64,000 bases of DNA from Micromonospora chalcea (GTDB taxonomy: Bacteria; Actinomycetota; Actinomycetes; Mycobacteriales; Micromonosporaceae): contig NZ_MAGP01000057.1 in assembly GCF_002926165.1 (NCBI RefSeq), positions 49,819-113,818 of the forward strand, given 5' to 3'. Shown here piece after piece: positions 51,182 to 62,495 of this stretch. A program made the translations under genes and the position numbers. Position 1 is the first letter of the stretch. The number at the start of each line of letters is the position of its first letter. The notes under the pieces were generated by a model. That model ran no database searches, was not told the origin of the DNA, and worked only from the letters and a program-made list of their open reading frames with translations.

Positions 51182-52462
51182 ATGCACACCCCCGAGAACG
51201 AAGCCCTCCGCCGCGACGCCGACGACCCCGGTCACCGGCACCTGTTCCACATCCCGCCGGCTGACGGCGGTCGCTACCCGGACACCGCGTACCTGGCCGG
51301 TAACTCGCTCGGCCTGCAGCCCCGCGCCACCCGGGACGAGCTCCTCGCCGACCTCGACGCCTGGCAGCGCCTGGGCGTGGAGGGGCACCTGGAGTCGGAG
51401 CGGCCCTGGCTGCCGTACCACGAGCTGCTGACCGCGCCGGCCGCCCGCCTGGTCGGCGCGCTGCCCGCGGAGACGGTGGTGATGAACTCCCTCACCGTCA
51501 ACCTGCACCTGCTGATGGTGAGCTTCTACCGGCCGGCCGGCGAGCGCACCCGCATCGTGATCGAGGACAGCGCGTTCCCGTCGGACAGCTACGCGGTGCG
51601 CAGCCAGGCCCGCTTCCACGGCCTGGACCCGGACACCACCGTCGTACGCCTCAAGCCGCGCCCCGGCTCCGACACGCTCGGCACGCAGGACGTGCTGGAC
51701 TTCCTGGCCCGCGAGGGCCACACGGTGGCGCTGCTGATGCTCGGCGGCGTGAACTACCTGACCGGCGAGCTGATGGACATCCCCGCCATCACGGCCGCCG
51801 GGCGGGCCGCGGGCGCGGTGGTCGGCTGGGACCTGGCGCACGCCGCCGGCAACGTGCCGCTGGCGCTGCACGACTGGGACGTCGACTTCGCCGCCTGGTG
51901 CTCCTACAAGTACCTCAACTCCGGCCCGGGCGCGCTGGGCGGCGTCTTCGTCCACGAGCGGCACCTCGGCGACCCGTCGATTCAGCGCTTCGAGGGCTGG
52001 TGGAGCACCGAGGCGGCCACCCGGTTCGAGATGACCCCGGTGTCCCGGCCGCCGGCCACCGTCGAGGCGTGGCAGATCTCCAACCCGCCGATCTTCGCGA
52101 TGGGCCCGGTGCGTACCTCGCTGGAGCTGTTCGACTCCGTCGGCATGCCGGCGCTGCGCGAGCGCAGCCTGCGGCTCACCGCCTTCCTGGAGCAGTTGCT
52201 CGACGAGGTGACGCCCGGCCGCCCGCTGAGCGTGGTCACCCCGCGCGACCCGGCCCGGCGCGGCTGCCAGCTCTCCGTCCGGATCGGCGTGGGCAGCGCG
52301 AACGAGCTGACCAAGCGGCTGCGGCACGAGCACGGCGTCGTCGCCGACGCCCGGGAGCCGGACATCGTCCGGTTCGCCCCGGTGCCGCTCTACTCGACGT
52401 ACCACGACTGCTGGCGGGTCGCCGAGGCGCTGGCGGCAACTGTTGAGAAGGAGGGCTCATGA
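51182..52462 (+). CDS. kynU: Kynureninase
   Basis: A 426-residue PLP enzyme cleaving kynurenine or 3-hydroxykynurenine to (3-hydroxy)anthranilate and alanine. Blocks: YLAGNSLGLQPRATRDEL, VMNSLTVNLHLLMVSFY, GWDLAHAAGNVPLALHDWDVDFAAWCSYKYLNSGPGALGGVFVHER with the PLP Lys in SYKYLNSGPG, and GWWSTEAATRFEM. Full length. It begins 14 bp after kynA and overlaps kmo by 4 bp. With Kmo and the 3-hydroxyanthranilate dioxygenase present, the main flux goes through 3-hydroxykynurenine. Confidence 0.95.
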   Translation: MHTPENEALRRDADDPGHRHLFHIPPADGGRYPDTAYLAGNSLGLQPRATRDELLADLDAWQRLGVEGHLESERPWLPYHELLTAPAARLVGALPAETVVMNSLTVNLHLLMVSFYRPAGERTRIVIEDSAFPSDSYAVRSQARFHGLDPDTTVVRLKPRPGSDTLGTQDVLDFLAREGHTVALLMLGGVNYLTGELMDIPAITAAGRAAGAVVGWDLAHAAGNVPLALHDWDVDFAAWCSYKYLNSGPGALGGVFVHERHLGDPSIQRFEGWWSTEAATRFEMTPVSRPPATVEAWQISNPPIFAMGPVRTSLELFDSVGMPALRERSLRLTAFLEQLLDEVTPGRPLSVVTPRDPARRGCQLSVRIGVGSANELTKRLRHEHGVVADAREPDIVRFAPVPLYSTYHDCWRVAEALAATVEKEGS

Positions 52463-53787
52463 CCGAGCGCGACGAGATCGCTGTCGTCGGCGCCGGGCTG
52501 GCCGGCTGCCTGCTGGCCTGCTACCTGGCGCGGCGCGGCTACCCGGTGGCCCTCTACGAGCGGCGGCCCGACCCGCGTACCGGCACCGTCGAGCGGGGCC
52601 GCTCGATCAACCTGGCGCTGTCCGAGCGCGGCCTGGACGCGCTGCGCCGCATCGGCCTGGAGGACGAGGTGATGGCGGACGCGCTGCCGATGCGCGGCCG
52701 CATGATCCACCCGGTCGAGGGTGAGCCGGAGTTCCAGTCCTACAGCGGCTCCGGGGACCGGGCGATCAACTCGATCAGCCGGGGCGCGCTGAACAACGCG
52801 CTGCTGGACGCCGCCGCCGCGCTGCCGAACGTGCGCGTCGCGTTCGACCACCGGCTGGTCGGCCGCGCCCTGCTCGGCGGCGAGATGACGTTCGAGACCC
52901 CGCAGGGCAAGGTCACCGCCACCGCCTCGGTCATCCTCGGCGCCGACGGCGCCGGCTCCGCGGTGCGCGGGCAACTGCTCGCGTACGGGGGCCTGACCGA
53001 GAGCCTCGACTTCCTCGACTACGGCTACAAGGAGCTGACCATCCCGCCGCTGGGCGGGGAGTTCGCGCTCGACCCGGGCGCGCTGCACATCTGGCCGCGC
53101 GGCACCTCGATGATGATCGCGCTGCCGAACCCGGACCGCTCCTTCACCTGCACGCTCTTCTGGCCGACCCACGGCACGCGCAGCTTCGCGTCGCTGAGCA
53201 GCCCGGCCGCGATCGAGCGGTTCTTCGCCACCCACTACCCGGACCTGGTCCCGCTGGCCCCGAACCTGGTCGACGACTACCAGCACAACCCGATCGGCCT
53301 GCTCGGCACGGTGCGCTGCACGCCGTGGCAGGTGGCCGGGAAGGTCGGCCTGATCGGCGACGCCGCGCACGCCATCGTGCCGTTCTACGGCCAGGGCGCG
53401 AACTGCGCGTTCGAGGACGTGGTCGAGCTGGACCGCTGCCTCGACGAGTGCGACGACGAGTGGGCCGCCGCGCTGCCGCTGTTCCAGCACCGCCGCCAGG
53501 ACAACGCGGAGGCGATCGCCCGGATGGCGCTGGCGAACTTCGTGGAGATGCGGGACAAGGTCGCCTCGCCGGTGTTCCGGACCCGCAAGCAGGTCGAGCA
53601 CGCGCTGGAGCGCGCGCTGCCCGGCCGCTACGTCTCCCAGTACGAGCTGGTCTCGTTCTCGACCACCCCGTACGCGCAGGTGCGCCGCCGGGTGCGCGCG
53701 CAGTACGCGGTGGTCGGCGCGGTGGCGGCCGGCGCGGTGGCGCTGCTGGCCGGTGGGGTCCGCGCGGCGCTGGGGCGGCGGCGATGA
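52459..53787 (+). CDS. kmo: Kynurenine 3-monooxygenase
   Basis: A 442-residue FAD-dependent hydroxylase making 3-hydroxykynurenine with NADPH and oxygen. FAD motifs: [28 protein letters not shown] at the N-terminus and GLIGDAAHAIVPFYGQGANCAFEDVVEL near residue 300, with RSINLALSERGLDALRRIGL between. The C-terminus carries a hydrophobic helix (AVVGAVAAGAVALLAGGVRAAL) and basic end, so it is probably membrane-attached, as for other Kmo proteins. It overlaps kynU and the next gene by 4 bp each. Confidence 0.95.
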   Translation: MTERDEIAVVGAGLAGCLLACYLARRGYPVALYERRPDPRTGTVERGRSINLALSERGLDALRRIGLEDEVMADALPMRGRMIHPVEGEPEFQSYSGSGDRAINSISRGALNNALLDAAAALPNVRVAFDHRLVGRALLGGEMTFETPQGKVTATASVILGADGAGSAVRGQLLAYGGLTESLDFLDYGYKELTIPPLGGEFALDPGALHIWPRGTSMMIALPNPDRSFTCTLFWPTHGTRSFASLSSPAAIERFFATHYPDLVPLAPNLVDDYQHNPIGLLGTVRCTPWQVAGKVGLIGDAAHAIVPFYGQGANCAFEDVVELDRCLDECDDEWAAALPLFQHRRQDNAEAIARMALANFVEMRDKVASPVFRTRKQVEHALERALPGRYVSQYELVSFSTTPYAQVRRRVRAQYAVVGAVAAGAVALLAGGVRAALGRRR

Positions 53788-55289
53788 CGCTCTGGGATCC
53801 CCGGCTGATGGCCGGGCACGCGCCGGACGGCCCCGGCCTGCTGCGCAACTTCGTCGGCGGCGAGTTCGTCGACGCCGGCGCCCGGTTCACCAAGCGCAGC
53901 CCGGTCACCGGCGAGCCGGTGTTCGAGGTGGTCGAGGCGTCGCAGTCCACGGTGGACGACGCGGTGGCCGCCGCCCGGGCGGCGCTGCGCGGCCCGTGGG
54001 GCCGGATGGGGGAGCGGGAACGCGCCGAGGTGCTGCGCCGGGTCGCCGACGAGCTGGAGCGGCGCTTCGACGACCTGGTTGCCGCCGAGGTGGCGGACAC
54101 CGGCAAGGCCATCTCGCAGGCCCGGACGCTCGACATCCCGCGCGGCGCGGCCAACTTCCGCGCGTTCGCCGAGATCGTCGCGACCGCGCCCACCGAGTCG
54201 TTCACCACTGTCACCCCGACCGGTGGCCGGGCGCTGAACTACGCGGTCCGCAAGCCGGTCGGCGTGGTCGCGGTGATCGTGCCGTGGAACCTGCCGCTGC
54301 TGCTGCTCACCTGGAAGGTCGCGCCGGCCCTGGCCTGCGGCAACGCCGTGGTGGTCAAGCCCAGCGAGGAGACCCCGGCCTCCGCCACGCTGCTGGCCGA
54401 GGTGATGGCCGCGGCGGGCGTGCCGGACGGCGTGTTCAACCTGGTGCACGGCTTCGGCCCGGGCTCGGCCGGCGAGCACCTGACCCGCCACCCGGGCGTG
54501 GACGCGATCACGTTCACCGGCGAGTCGGCCACCGGCAGCGCGATCATGCGCGCCGCCGCCGACGGGGTGAAGGCGGTCAGCTTCGAGCTGGGCGGCAAGA
54601 ACGCCGGCCTGGTGTTCGCCGACGCCGACCTGGACGCGGCGGTCGCCGGTTCGGTGCGGTCCAGCTTCACGAACGGCGGCCAGGTGTGCCTGTGCACCGA
54701 GCGCATCTACGTGCAGCGGCCGGTGTTCGAGGAGTTCACCGCGCGGCTGGCCAAGCGCGCCGACGAACTGGCGTACGGCTGGCCGGACGACGAGGCGACG
54801 GCGAACATGCCGCTGATCTCGCACGGGCACCGGGACAAGGTGCTCGGCCACTACGCGCTGGCCCGTACCGAGGGCGCCGAGGTCCGCGCCGGTGGGGGCA
54901 CGCCGCGCTTCGGCGACGGCCGCGACGGCGGGGCGTACGTGCAGCCGACGGTGCTCACCGGCCTCGGCGCGGACGCCCGCACCAACCAGGAGGAGATCTT
55001 CGGCCCGGTGGTGCACGTCGCGCCGTTCGACGACGAGGACGAGGCGTTCGCGCTGGCCAACGGCACCGACTACGGCCTGGCCGCCGCGGTGTGGACGCGG
55101 GACGTGGGCCGGGCGCACCGGGCCGGCGCCCGGCTCGACGCCGGCATCGTCTGGGTGAACACCTGGTTCCTGCGCGACCTGCGCACCCCGTTCGGCGGGG
55201 TGAAGGCGTCGGGTGTGGGCCGCGAGGGCGGCGTGCACTCGCTCGACTTCTATTCCGAACTGACAAACGTCTGTGTGGACCTGTCATGA
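53784..55289 (+). CDS. 2-aminomuconic-semialdehyde (2-hydroxymuconic-semialdehyde) dehydrogenase
   Basis: A 501-residue NAD-dependent aldehyde dehydrogenase. Landmarks: VVAVIVPWNLPLLLLTWKVAPALACGNAVVVKPSEETP, the general-base Glu in SFELGGKNAGLVFADADLD, the nucleophile Cys in NGGQVCLCTERIYV, and EEIFGPVVHVAPF. Operon position after kynurenine genes and before ring-cleavage product enzymes identifies the substrate as 2-aminomuconate 6-semialdehyde (AmnC/NbaE role), derived from decarboxylated 2-amino-3-carboxymuconate semialdehyde. It overlaps kmo by 4 bp and is followed by a 56-bp gap. Confidence 0.9.
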   Translation: MTLWDPRLMAGHAPDGPGLLRNFVGGEFVDAGARFTKRSPVTGEPVFEVVEASQSTVDDAVAAARAALRGPWGRMGERERAEVLRRVADELERRFDDLVAAEVADTGKAISQARTLDIPRGAANFRAFAEIVATAPTESFTTVTPTGGRALNYAVRKPVGVVAVIVPWNLPLLLLTWKVAPALACGNAVVVKPSEETPASATLLAEVMAAAGVPDGVFNLVHGFGPGSAGEHLTRHPGVDAITFTGESATGSAIMRAAADGVKAVSFELGGKNAGLVFADADLDAAVAGSVRSSFTNGGQVCLCTERIYVQRPVFEEFTARLAKRADELAYGWPDDEATANMPLISHGHRDKVLGHYALARTEGAEVRAGGGTPRFGDGRDGGAYVQPTVLTGLGADARTNQEEIFGPVVHVAPFDDEDEAFALANGTDYGLAAAVWTRDVGRAHRAGARLDAGIVWVNTWFLRDLRTPFGGVKASGVGREGGVHSLDFYSELTNVCVDLS

Positions 55290-55345
55290 GCGCGCGTGGT
55301 GGGCAGAATGGCCGGAATCCCCAGCGACGTAAGCGAGGAACCGCC

Positions 55346-56143
55346 ATGACCGTGGACATCGAGGCCGCCAACCGGGAACTCGCGGTGGCCCGGCAGGAGG
55401 GCAAACCCTGCCCGCCGCTGCGCGGCCGGCTGCTGCCCGAGGGCGACGTCGAGGCCGCGTACCAGGTGCAGCAGGTCTACACCCGGCAACGGCTGGGCAA
55501 GGGGCACCGCCGCGTCGGCGCGAAGATCGGCCTGACGTCGCGGACCGTGCAGGAGAGCTTCGGCGTCTTCCAGCCCGACTTCGGGGTGCTCTTCGACGAC
55601 ATGGCCGTCGGCGACGGCGTCGAGGTGCCGATCGACCGGCTGCTCCAGCCGCGGGTGGAGGCGGAGATCGCCTTCGTGCTCGGCGCGGACCTGCCGGACG
55701 AGCGGGTCACCACTGTCGACCTGATCCGGGCGGTGGACCACGTGCTGCCGGCCATCGAGATCGTCGACTCGCGGGTCGCCGACTGGGACATCTCCATCGT
55801 GGACACGGTGGCGGACAACGCCTCCAGCGGGCTGTTCGTGCTCGGCACCGCGCCCCGGCGGCTCGCCGACGTGGACCTGCGGTTGTGCGGCATGGTGCTG
55901 GAGCACGCCGGTGAGCCGGTCTCGGTCGGCGCGGGCGCGGCCTGCCTCGGCAACCCGCTGCACGCGTTGCAGTGGCTGGCCGCGACCATGGCCCGGGCGG
56001 GCGATCCGCTCAAGGCCGGTGACGTGGTGCTCTCCGGCGCGCTCGGCCCGATGGTGCCGGTCACGCCCGGCGCCGCGTACGAGGCGCGCATCTCCGGGCT
56101 CGGCTCGGTGCGTACCTGTTTCTCGCGGGAGGGAAGCTCATGA
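55346..56143 (+). CDS. 2-hydroxypenta-2,4-dienoate (2-oxopent-4-enoate) hydratase
   Basis: A 265-residue member of the hydratase/decarboxylase (FAH-fold-like) family. The stretch [32 protein letters not shown] matches the hydratase branch (KIGVTS...QPDFG), and [15 protein letters not shown] holds metal-binding Glu residues. It adds water to 2-oxopent-4-enoate giving 4-hydroxy-2-oxovalerate. Compared with the gene at 58130, whose motif is [19 protein letters not shown], this one is the hydratase and the other the decarboxylase. GAGGAA precedes the ATG; overlap with the next gene 4 bp. Confidence 0.88.
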   Translation: MTVDIEAANRELAVARQEGKPCPPLRGRLLPEGDVEAAYQVQQVYTRQRLGKGHRRVGAKIGLTSRTVQESFGVFQPDFGVLFDDMAVGDGVEVPIDRLLQPRVEAEIAFVLGADLPDERVTTVDLIRAVDHVLPAIEIVDSRVADWDISIVDTVADNASSGLFVLGTAPRRLADVDLRLCGMVLEHAGEPVSVGAGAACLGNPLHALQWLAATMARAGDPLKAGDVVLSGALGPMVPVTPGAAYEARISGLGSVRTCFSREGSS

Positions 56144-57078
56144 GCGGCGTCGGAGTGGCGGTGCTGGGGTCGGGCAACATCGGCACCGACCTGATGATCA
56201 AGGTGCTGCGGCTCAGTGAGAGCCTGCGCATGGTGGCGATGGCCGGCATCGACCCGGCCTCGGACGGTCTGGCCCGGGCCCGCAGGCTCGGCGTGACCAC
56301 CACCGCCGAGGGCGTCGACGGCCTGGTCGCGCTGCCCGAGTTCGCCGACGTCCAGCTCGTCTTCGACGCCACCTCGGCCGGCGCGCACAAGCGGCACGAC
56401 GAGGTGCTGCGGGCGCACGGGCGCACCGTCGTCGACCTGACCCCGGAGGCGATCGGCCCGTACGTGGTGCCGCCGGTGAACCTCGACGAGCACCTGGGCG
56501 AGCCGAACGTCAACATGGTGACCTGCGGCGGGCAGGCGACGGTGCCGATCGTGCACGCGGTCGGCCGGGTCACAGCCGTCGCGTACGGGGAGATCGTCGC
56601 CTCGATCGCCTCGAAGTCGGCCGGTCCGGGCACCCGGGCCAACATCGACGAGTTCACCGAGACCACCGCCCGCGCCATCGAGGTGGTCGGCGGCGCCGAG
56701 CGCGGCAAGGCCATCATCGTGCTGAACCCGGCCGACCCGCCGCTGTTGATGCGCGACACGGTCTACTGCCTGTGTCCGGACGCCGACGCCGACCGGGTGA
56801 AGATCGTCGCCTCGGTGGCCGACATGGTGGCCGCCGTGCAGGAGTACGTGCCCGGCTACCGGCTCAAGCAGGACGTGCAGTTCGACGCCGTCGACACGTA
56901 CGCGCCGGTGCTCGGCCGGCACTTCACCGGCCTGCAGGTGTCGGTGTTCCTGGAGGTCTCCGGCGCCGGGCACTACCTGCCCGCGTACGCCGGGAACCTC
57001 GACATCATGACGTCGGCCGCGCTGCGCACCGCGGAGCGGCTGGTGGCGCTGCGTTCCCCGGAGGGGGCACCCCGATGA
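56140..57078 (+). CDS. mhpF: Acetaldehyde dehydrogenase (acylating)
   Basis: A 312-residue enzyme turning acetaldehyde, NAD and CoA into acetyl-CoA. The Rossmann loop is [17 protein letters not shown], the catalytic Cys is in [22 protein letters not shown] near residue 130, and [29 protein letters not shown] is the family block. In this family the enzyme forms a complex with the aldolase encoded next and takes acetaldehyde through an internal tunnel. 4-bp overlaps on both sides agree with a tight protein pair. Confidence 0.95.
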   Translation: MSGVGVAVLGSGNIGTDLMIKVLRLSESLRMVAMAGIDPASDGLARARRLGVTTTAEGVDGLVALPEFADVQLVFDATSAGAHKRHDEVLRAHGRTVVDLTPEAIGPYVVPPVNLDEHLGEPNVNMVTCGGQATVPIVHAVGRVTAVAYGEIVASIASKSAGPGTRANIDEFTETTARAIEVVGGAERGKAIIVLNPADPPLLMRDTVYCLCPDADADRVKIVASVADMVAAVQEYVPGYRLKQDVQFDAVDTYAPVLGRHFTGLQVSVFLEVSGAGHYLPAYAGNLDIMTSAALRTAERLVALRSPEGAPR

Positions 57079-58133
57079 CCGACCTCTACATCCAGGACGT
57101 GACGCTGCGCGACGGCATGCACGCCATCGGGCACCGCTACACGGTCGACCAGGTGCGTACCATCGCCGCCGCGCTCGACGCGGCCGGTGTGGCCGCGGTC
57201 GAGGTGGCGCACGGCGACGGCCTGGCCGGCTCCAGCGTCAACTACGGGCACGGCGCCGCCGCCGACGCGGACTGGATCGCCGCCGCCGCCGAGGTGCTGA
57301 CCACCGCGCGGCTGACCACGCTGCTGCTGCAGGGCATCGGCACCATCGCCGACCTGAAGGCGGCGAAGGCGCTCGGCGTGACGAGCGTCCGGATCGCCAC
57401 GCACTGCACCGAGGCGGACATCTCCGCCCAGCACATCGCCTGGGCCCGCGAGAACGACATGGACGTCTCCGGGTTCCTGATGATGTCGCACCTCAACGAC
57501 CCGGCCGGGCTGGCCGCGCAGGCCAAGCTCATGGAGTCGTACGGCGCGCACTGCGTCTACGTCACCGACTCCGGCGGGCGGCTGCTGATGTCGGACGTGG
57601 CGCAGCGAGTCGACGCGTACCGGCAGGTGCTGGAACCGGAGACGCAGATCGGCATCCACGCGCACCACAACCTGTCCCTGGGTGTGGCGAACAGCGTACT
57701 GGCGGTCGAGCACGGCCGGATCCTCGGCGACGGCCCGCTCGGTTCGCCGTCCGGGCGGACCGTCCGGGTGGACGCCTCGCTGGCCGGCATGGGCGCGGGC
57801 GCGGGCAACGCGCCGCTGGAGGTCTTCGTCGCGGTCGCCGAGCTGCACGGCTGGAAGCACGGCTGCGACGTGTTCGCGCTGATGGACGCCGCCGACGACC
57901 TCGTCCGCCCGTTGCAGGACCGGCCGGTCCAGGTGGACCGGGAGACGCTCTCCCTGGGGTACGCGGGCGTCTACTCCAGCTTCCTGCGGCACGCCGAGCG
58001 GGCCTCGGCCAAGTACGGCGTGGACGTCCGCTCGATCCTGGTCGAGCTGGGCCGCCGCCGGATGGTCGGCGGCCAGGAGGACATGATCGTGGACGTGGCA
58101 CTGGACCTGGCCGGTAAGGAGAACAACTCATGA
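57075..58133 (+). CDS. mhpE: 4-hydroxy-2-oxovalerate aldolase with a 14-residue insertion
   Basis: A 352-residue metal-dependent class II aldolase splitting 4-hydroxy-2-oxovalerate to pyruvate and acetaldehyde. Blocks: [16 protein letters not shown] with the catalytic Arg and Asp, [44 protein letters not shown] with the metal-binding His pair, and [25 protein letters not shown]. Relative to BphI-type enzymes, about 14 residues ([14 protein letters not shown] region, 57715-57760) are inserted between [11 protein letters not shown] and [15 protein letters not shown], close to the active site side of the barrel. The reading frame is kept. 4-bp overlaps on both sides. Confidence 0.93.
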   Translation: MTDLYIQDVTLRDGMHAIGHRYTVDQVRTIAAALDAAGVAAVEVAHGDGLAGSSVNYGHGAAADADWIAAAAEVLTTARLTTLLLQGIGTIADLKAAKALGVTSVRIATHCTEADISAQHIAWARENDMDVSGFLMMSHLNDPAGLAAQAKLMESYGAHCVYVTDSGGRLLMSDVAQRVDAYRQVLEPETQIGIHAHHNLSLGVANSVLAVEHGRILGDGPLGSPSGRTVRVDASLAGMGAGAGNAPLEVFVAVAELHGWKHGCDVFALMDAADDLVRPLQDRPVQVDRETLSLGYAGVYSSFLRHAERASAKYGVDVRSILVELGRRRMVGGQEDMIVDVALDLAGKENNS

Positions 58134-58903
58134 TCGGGCCGGACATCGCCGGCATCGCGGAGAAGCTGGGCGCGGCGGCCGACACCGCCACCGCGATCCC
58201 GCAGCTCGCCGCCGAGACCGGCCTCGACGTCGACGCCGCGTACGCGGTGCAGACCGCGCTGGTGAAGCGCCGCCTCGACCGGGGCGAGCGGCTGGTCGGG
58301 CTGAAGATGGGCCTGACCAGCAAGGCGAAGATGGCGCAGGTCGGCGTGGACGAGGTGATCTGGGGCCGGCTGACCGACGTGATGCGGGTGCCCGACGGCG
58401 GCGCCGTCGACGTCGGTGACTTCATCCACCCGCGCGTCGAGCCGGAGGTGGCGTTCCTGCTGGACCGGCTGCCCGACCCGGGCGAACCGGTCGGCTCGTT
58501 CACCCGGGCGGTACGCGCTGTCGCCCCGGCGATCGAGCTGATCGACTCCCGGTACGCGAACTTCACCTTCTCCCTGCCGGACGTGATCGCCGACAACACC
58601 TCGGCCGCCGCGTTCGTGGTCGGGCCGTGGGCGCCGGTGCCGGACGGGCTGGACAACCTCGGCGTGCTGCTGGAGATCGACGGGCGGGTGGCGCAGGTCG
58701 GCTCGACCGCGGCCATCCTCGGCGACCCGCGCCGCGCGCTGGACGAGGGCCTGCGGCTGGCCGGCCGGCACGGCGTCCGGCTGCGCAAGGGCTGGGTGTT
58801 CCTGGCCGGCGCGGCCACCGCCGCGGTGCCGCTGCGCCCGGGCGCGCACGTGCGCGCCACTGTCGAGAAGCTCGGTTCCGCCTCCCTGAAGGTTCTCCCA
58901 TGA
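58130..58903 (+). CDS. 4-oxalocrotonate decarboxylase
   Basis: A 257-residue member of the same family as the hydratase at 55346. The segment [33 protein letters not shown] matches the decarboxylase branch (GLTS-KM-Q-GV-WG), and [14 protein letters not shown] holds metal-ligand Glu residues. It removes CO2 from the 2-oxo tautomer of 4-oxalocrotonate, the deamination product of 2-aminomuconate, giving 2-oxopent-4-enoate for the hydratase. The two often act as a complex. 4-bp overlaps on both sides. Confidence 0.88.
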   Translation: MIGPDIAGIAEKLGAAADTATAIPQLAAETGLDVDAAYAVQTALVKRRLDRGERLVGLKMGLTSKAKMAQVGVDEVIWGRLTDVMRVPDGGAVDVGDFIHPRVEPEVAFLLDRLPDPGEPVGSFTRAVRAVAPAIELIDSRYANFTFSLPDVIADNTSAAAFVVGPWAPVPDGLDNLGVLLEIDGRVAQVGSTAAILGDPRRALDEGLRLAGRHGVRLRKGWVFLAGAATAAVPLRPGAHVRATVEKLGSASLKVLP

Positions 58904-59325
58904 CCGCCCGCGTGGTGGCCGGGAAGGCCGTGCCGCGGGGCGCGTTCCCGCACGTCAAGGTGGCCGGCGGATTCGTCTACGTGTCCGGTACGTCGTCGCG
59001 CCGGCCGGACAACACGTTCGCCGGGGTGTCGGTGGACGAACTCGGCACCACCGACCTGGACATCCGGGAGCAGACCCGGGCCGTGATCGAGAACATCCGG
59101 GACCTGCTGCGCTCGGTCGGCGCCGACCTCGGCGACCTGGTGCAGATCACCAGCTACCTGGTCAACATGAACGACTTCGGTGGCTACAACCAGGTGTGGG
59201 CCGAGTTCTTCGACGCGACCGGCCCGACCCGGACCACTGTGGCCGTGCACCAGCTTCCGCACCCGCATCTGCTGATCGAGATGCAGGCCGTCGCCCTTCT
59301 TCCGTCGGGAGGTTCCCATGAGTGA
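58900..59325 (+). CDS. RidA-family 2-aminomuconate deaminase
   Basis: A 141-residue YjgF/RidA-fold protein: [29 protein letters not shown], then [49 protein letters not shown] and [15 protein letters not shown], with the Arg/Glu-type ligand pocket. General RidA proteins hydrolyse reactive imines; inside this operon the fitting task is the deamination of 2-aminomuconate to 4-oxalocrotonate, as reported for NbaF/AmnD-type deaminases. Overlaps its neighbours by 4 and 8 bp. Confidence 0.88.
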   Translation: MTARVVAGKAVPRGAFPHVKVAGGFVYVSGTSSRRPDNTFAGVSVDELGTTDLDIREQTRAVIENIRDLLRSVGADLGDLVQITSYLVNMNDFGGYNQVWAEFFDATGPTRTTVAVHQLPHPHLLIEMQAVALLPSGGSHE

Positions 59326-59842
59326 GATCGCCGAGCCGTTCAGCTTCTCCGGCTGGATCGGCGACAACCAGCACCTGCTCAAGCCCCCGGTGGGCAACAA
59401 GGAGATGCTGCCCGGCAGCGACGACTTCATCGTCATGGTGGTGGGCGGCCCGAACCAGCGCACGGACTTCCACGTCGACCCGTACGAGGAGTTCTTCTAC
59501 CAGGTCAAGGGCAACATGCACGTCAACCTGATGCTCCCCGAGGGGCCGCGTACGGTGCACGTGCGCGAGGGCCAGATGTGGATGCTGCCGCGCAACACCC
59601 CGCACTCGCCGCAGCGTCCCGAGGCCGGCTCGATCGGCATGGTGATCGAGCGGGTCCGCGAGGAGGGCACGCTGGAGAAGTTCCAGTGGTACTGCGCCGA
59701 GTGCCACCACAAAGTGCACGAGGTGGAGTTGCAGGTCCGCGACATCGCCGCCGACCTGCCCCCGGTCTTCGCCGCGTTCTACGCCGACGAGAAGGCCCGC
59801 ACCTGCGACAACTGCGGCGCGCTGCACCCGGGCAAGGGCTGA
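59318..59842 (+). CDS. 3-hydroxyanthranilate 3,4-dioxygenase
   Basis: A 174-residue cupin dioxygenase opening the ring of 3-hydroxyanthranilate to 2-amino-3-carboxymuconate semialdehyde. The iron ligands are in [22 protein letters not shown] (His and Glu) and a later His in [20 protein letters not shown]. The C-terminal tail has two CxxC pairs (CAEC and CDNC) forming the rubredoxin-like iron site typical of the bacterial form. Start overlaps the deaminase gene by 8 bp. Although it acts before several enzymes encoded upstream, it lies near the operon end. Confidence 0.93.
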   Translation: MSEIAEPFSFSGWIGDNQHLLKPPVGNKEMLPGSDDFIVMVVGGPNQRTDFHVDPYEEFFYQVKGNMHVNLMLPEGPRTVHVREGQMWMLPRNTPHSPQRPEAGSIGMVIERVREEGTLEKFQWYCAECHHKVHEVELQVRDIAADLPPVFAAFYADEKARTCDNCGALHPGKG

Positions 59843-59847
59843 CGCCG

Positions 59848-60849
59848 GTGTCGATGCCGGTCGTGGACGTGCACACGCACGTCGTACCGAAGGGGTGGCC
59901 GGACCTCGCCGCGGCGTGCGGCGGGTCCGGCTGGCCCTGGCTGCGGGTGGACTCCGAGCGCGCCGCCATGATCATGGTGGGGGAGACGGAGTTCCGCCCG
60001 ATCGGCGCGCAGTGCTGGGACGCGCCGACCCGGCTCGCCGACATGGCCGCCGACGGCGTGGACGTGCAGGTCGTCTCGCCCACCCCGGTCTTCTTCAGCT
60101 ACGACCGCCCGGCCGACCAGGCGGTCAAGGTGGCCCGGATCTTCAACGACCTCACGCTGGAGGTCACTGCGGCCGGCGGCGACCGGCTGGTGTCGTTCTG
60201 CCAGGTGCCGTTGCAGGACGCGGACGCGGCCTGCGCCGAGCTGGACCGCTGCCTGGCGGCCGGGCACGCCGGGGTGGAGATCGGCAACCACGTCGGCGAC
60301 CGGGACCTGGACGACGCGGGCATCGTGCAGTTCCTCACCCACTGCGCCGAGGTCGGCGCGCCGGTCTTCGTGCACCCGTGGGACATGCCCGGCGGCCCCC
60401 GCCTGGACCGGTGGATGGCCCGTTGGCTGACCGGGATGCCGGCCGAGACGCACCTGTCGGTGCTGGCGCTGATCCTCGGCGGCGTGTTCGACCGGGTGCC
60501 GGACACGCTGCGGATCTGCTTCGCGCACGGCGGCGGCAGCTTCCCGTTCTGGCTGGGCCGCGCCGACAACGCCTGGCACCGCCGCGGCGACCTGGTACGC
60601 GGCGCGTCGAGCGGGCCGCCCAGCTCGTACGTGGACCGGTTCCACGTCGACTCGGTGGTCTTCGAGCCGGCCGCGCTGCGGCTGCTCGTGGACACCATGG
60701 GCGCCGAGCGGGTGCTGCTCGGCAGCGACTACCCGTACCCGCTGGGGGAGCGGCCGGTGGGCCAGGTGGTGCACCGGGCGGACTTCCTCACCGACGATCA
60801 GCGGGCCGCGCTGCTCGGCGGCAACGCGCTGCGGTTCCTCGGCCGCTGA
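59848..60849 (+). CDS. 2-amino-3-carboxymuconate-6-semialdehyde decarboxylase (ACMSD)
   Basis: A 333-residue amidohydrolase-fold zinc decarboxylase. Metal and catalytic blocks: VDVHTHVVPKGW near the start, PVFVHPWDMPGGPRLDRWM with His near residue 175, FAHGGGSFPFWLGR, and LLGSDYPYPLGE with the conserved Asp near residue 295. It commits the carbon to breakdown instead of spontaneous cyclisation to quinolinate. GTG at 59848 is taken as start; an ATG two codons on is also possible. Last gene of the unit; the next gene has its own -10-like box. Confidence 0.93.
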   Translation: MSMPVVDVHTHVVPKGWPDLAAACGGSGWPWLRVDSERAAMIMVGETEFRPIGAQCWDAPTRLADMAADGVDVQVVSPTPVFFSYDRPADQAVKVARIFNDLTLEVTAAGGDRLVSFCQVPLQDADAACAELDRCLAAGHAGVEIGNHVGDRDLDDAGIVQFLTHCAEVGAPVFVHPWDMPGGPRLDRWMARWLTGMPAETHLSVLALILGGVFDRVPDTLRICFAHGGGSFPFWLGRADNAWHRRGDLVRGASSGPPSSYVDRFHVDSVVFEPAALRLLVDTMGAERVLLGSDYPYPLGERPVGQVVHRADFLTDDQRAALLGGNALRFLGR

Positions 60850-60966
60850 GACCGGCGCGGGTGCGTCCGTCGTCGCCCTAGAGTCGACGGACGCACCCGG
60901 CGCTGTTCAGGACCGGCCGGACGTGTCGCCCGGCCTCCCGGCCGCCGGACCGGCAGGATGGACGGC

Positions 60967-62439
<1,473 letters not shown>

Positions 62440-62495
62440 CCGGTCACCCGACCCGAATCATTCCTGGTCTCTCTTTCCGCCTGGGGGCGTTGGGA

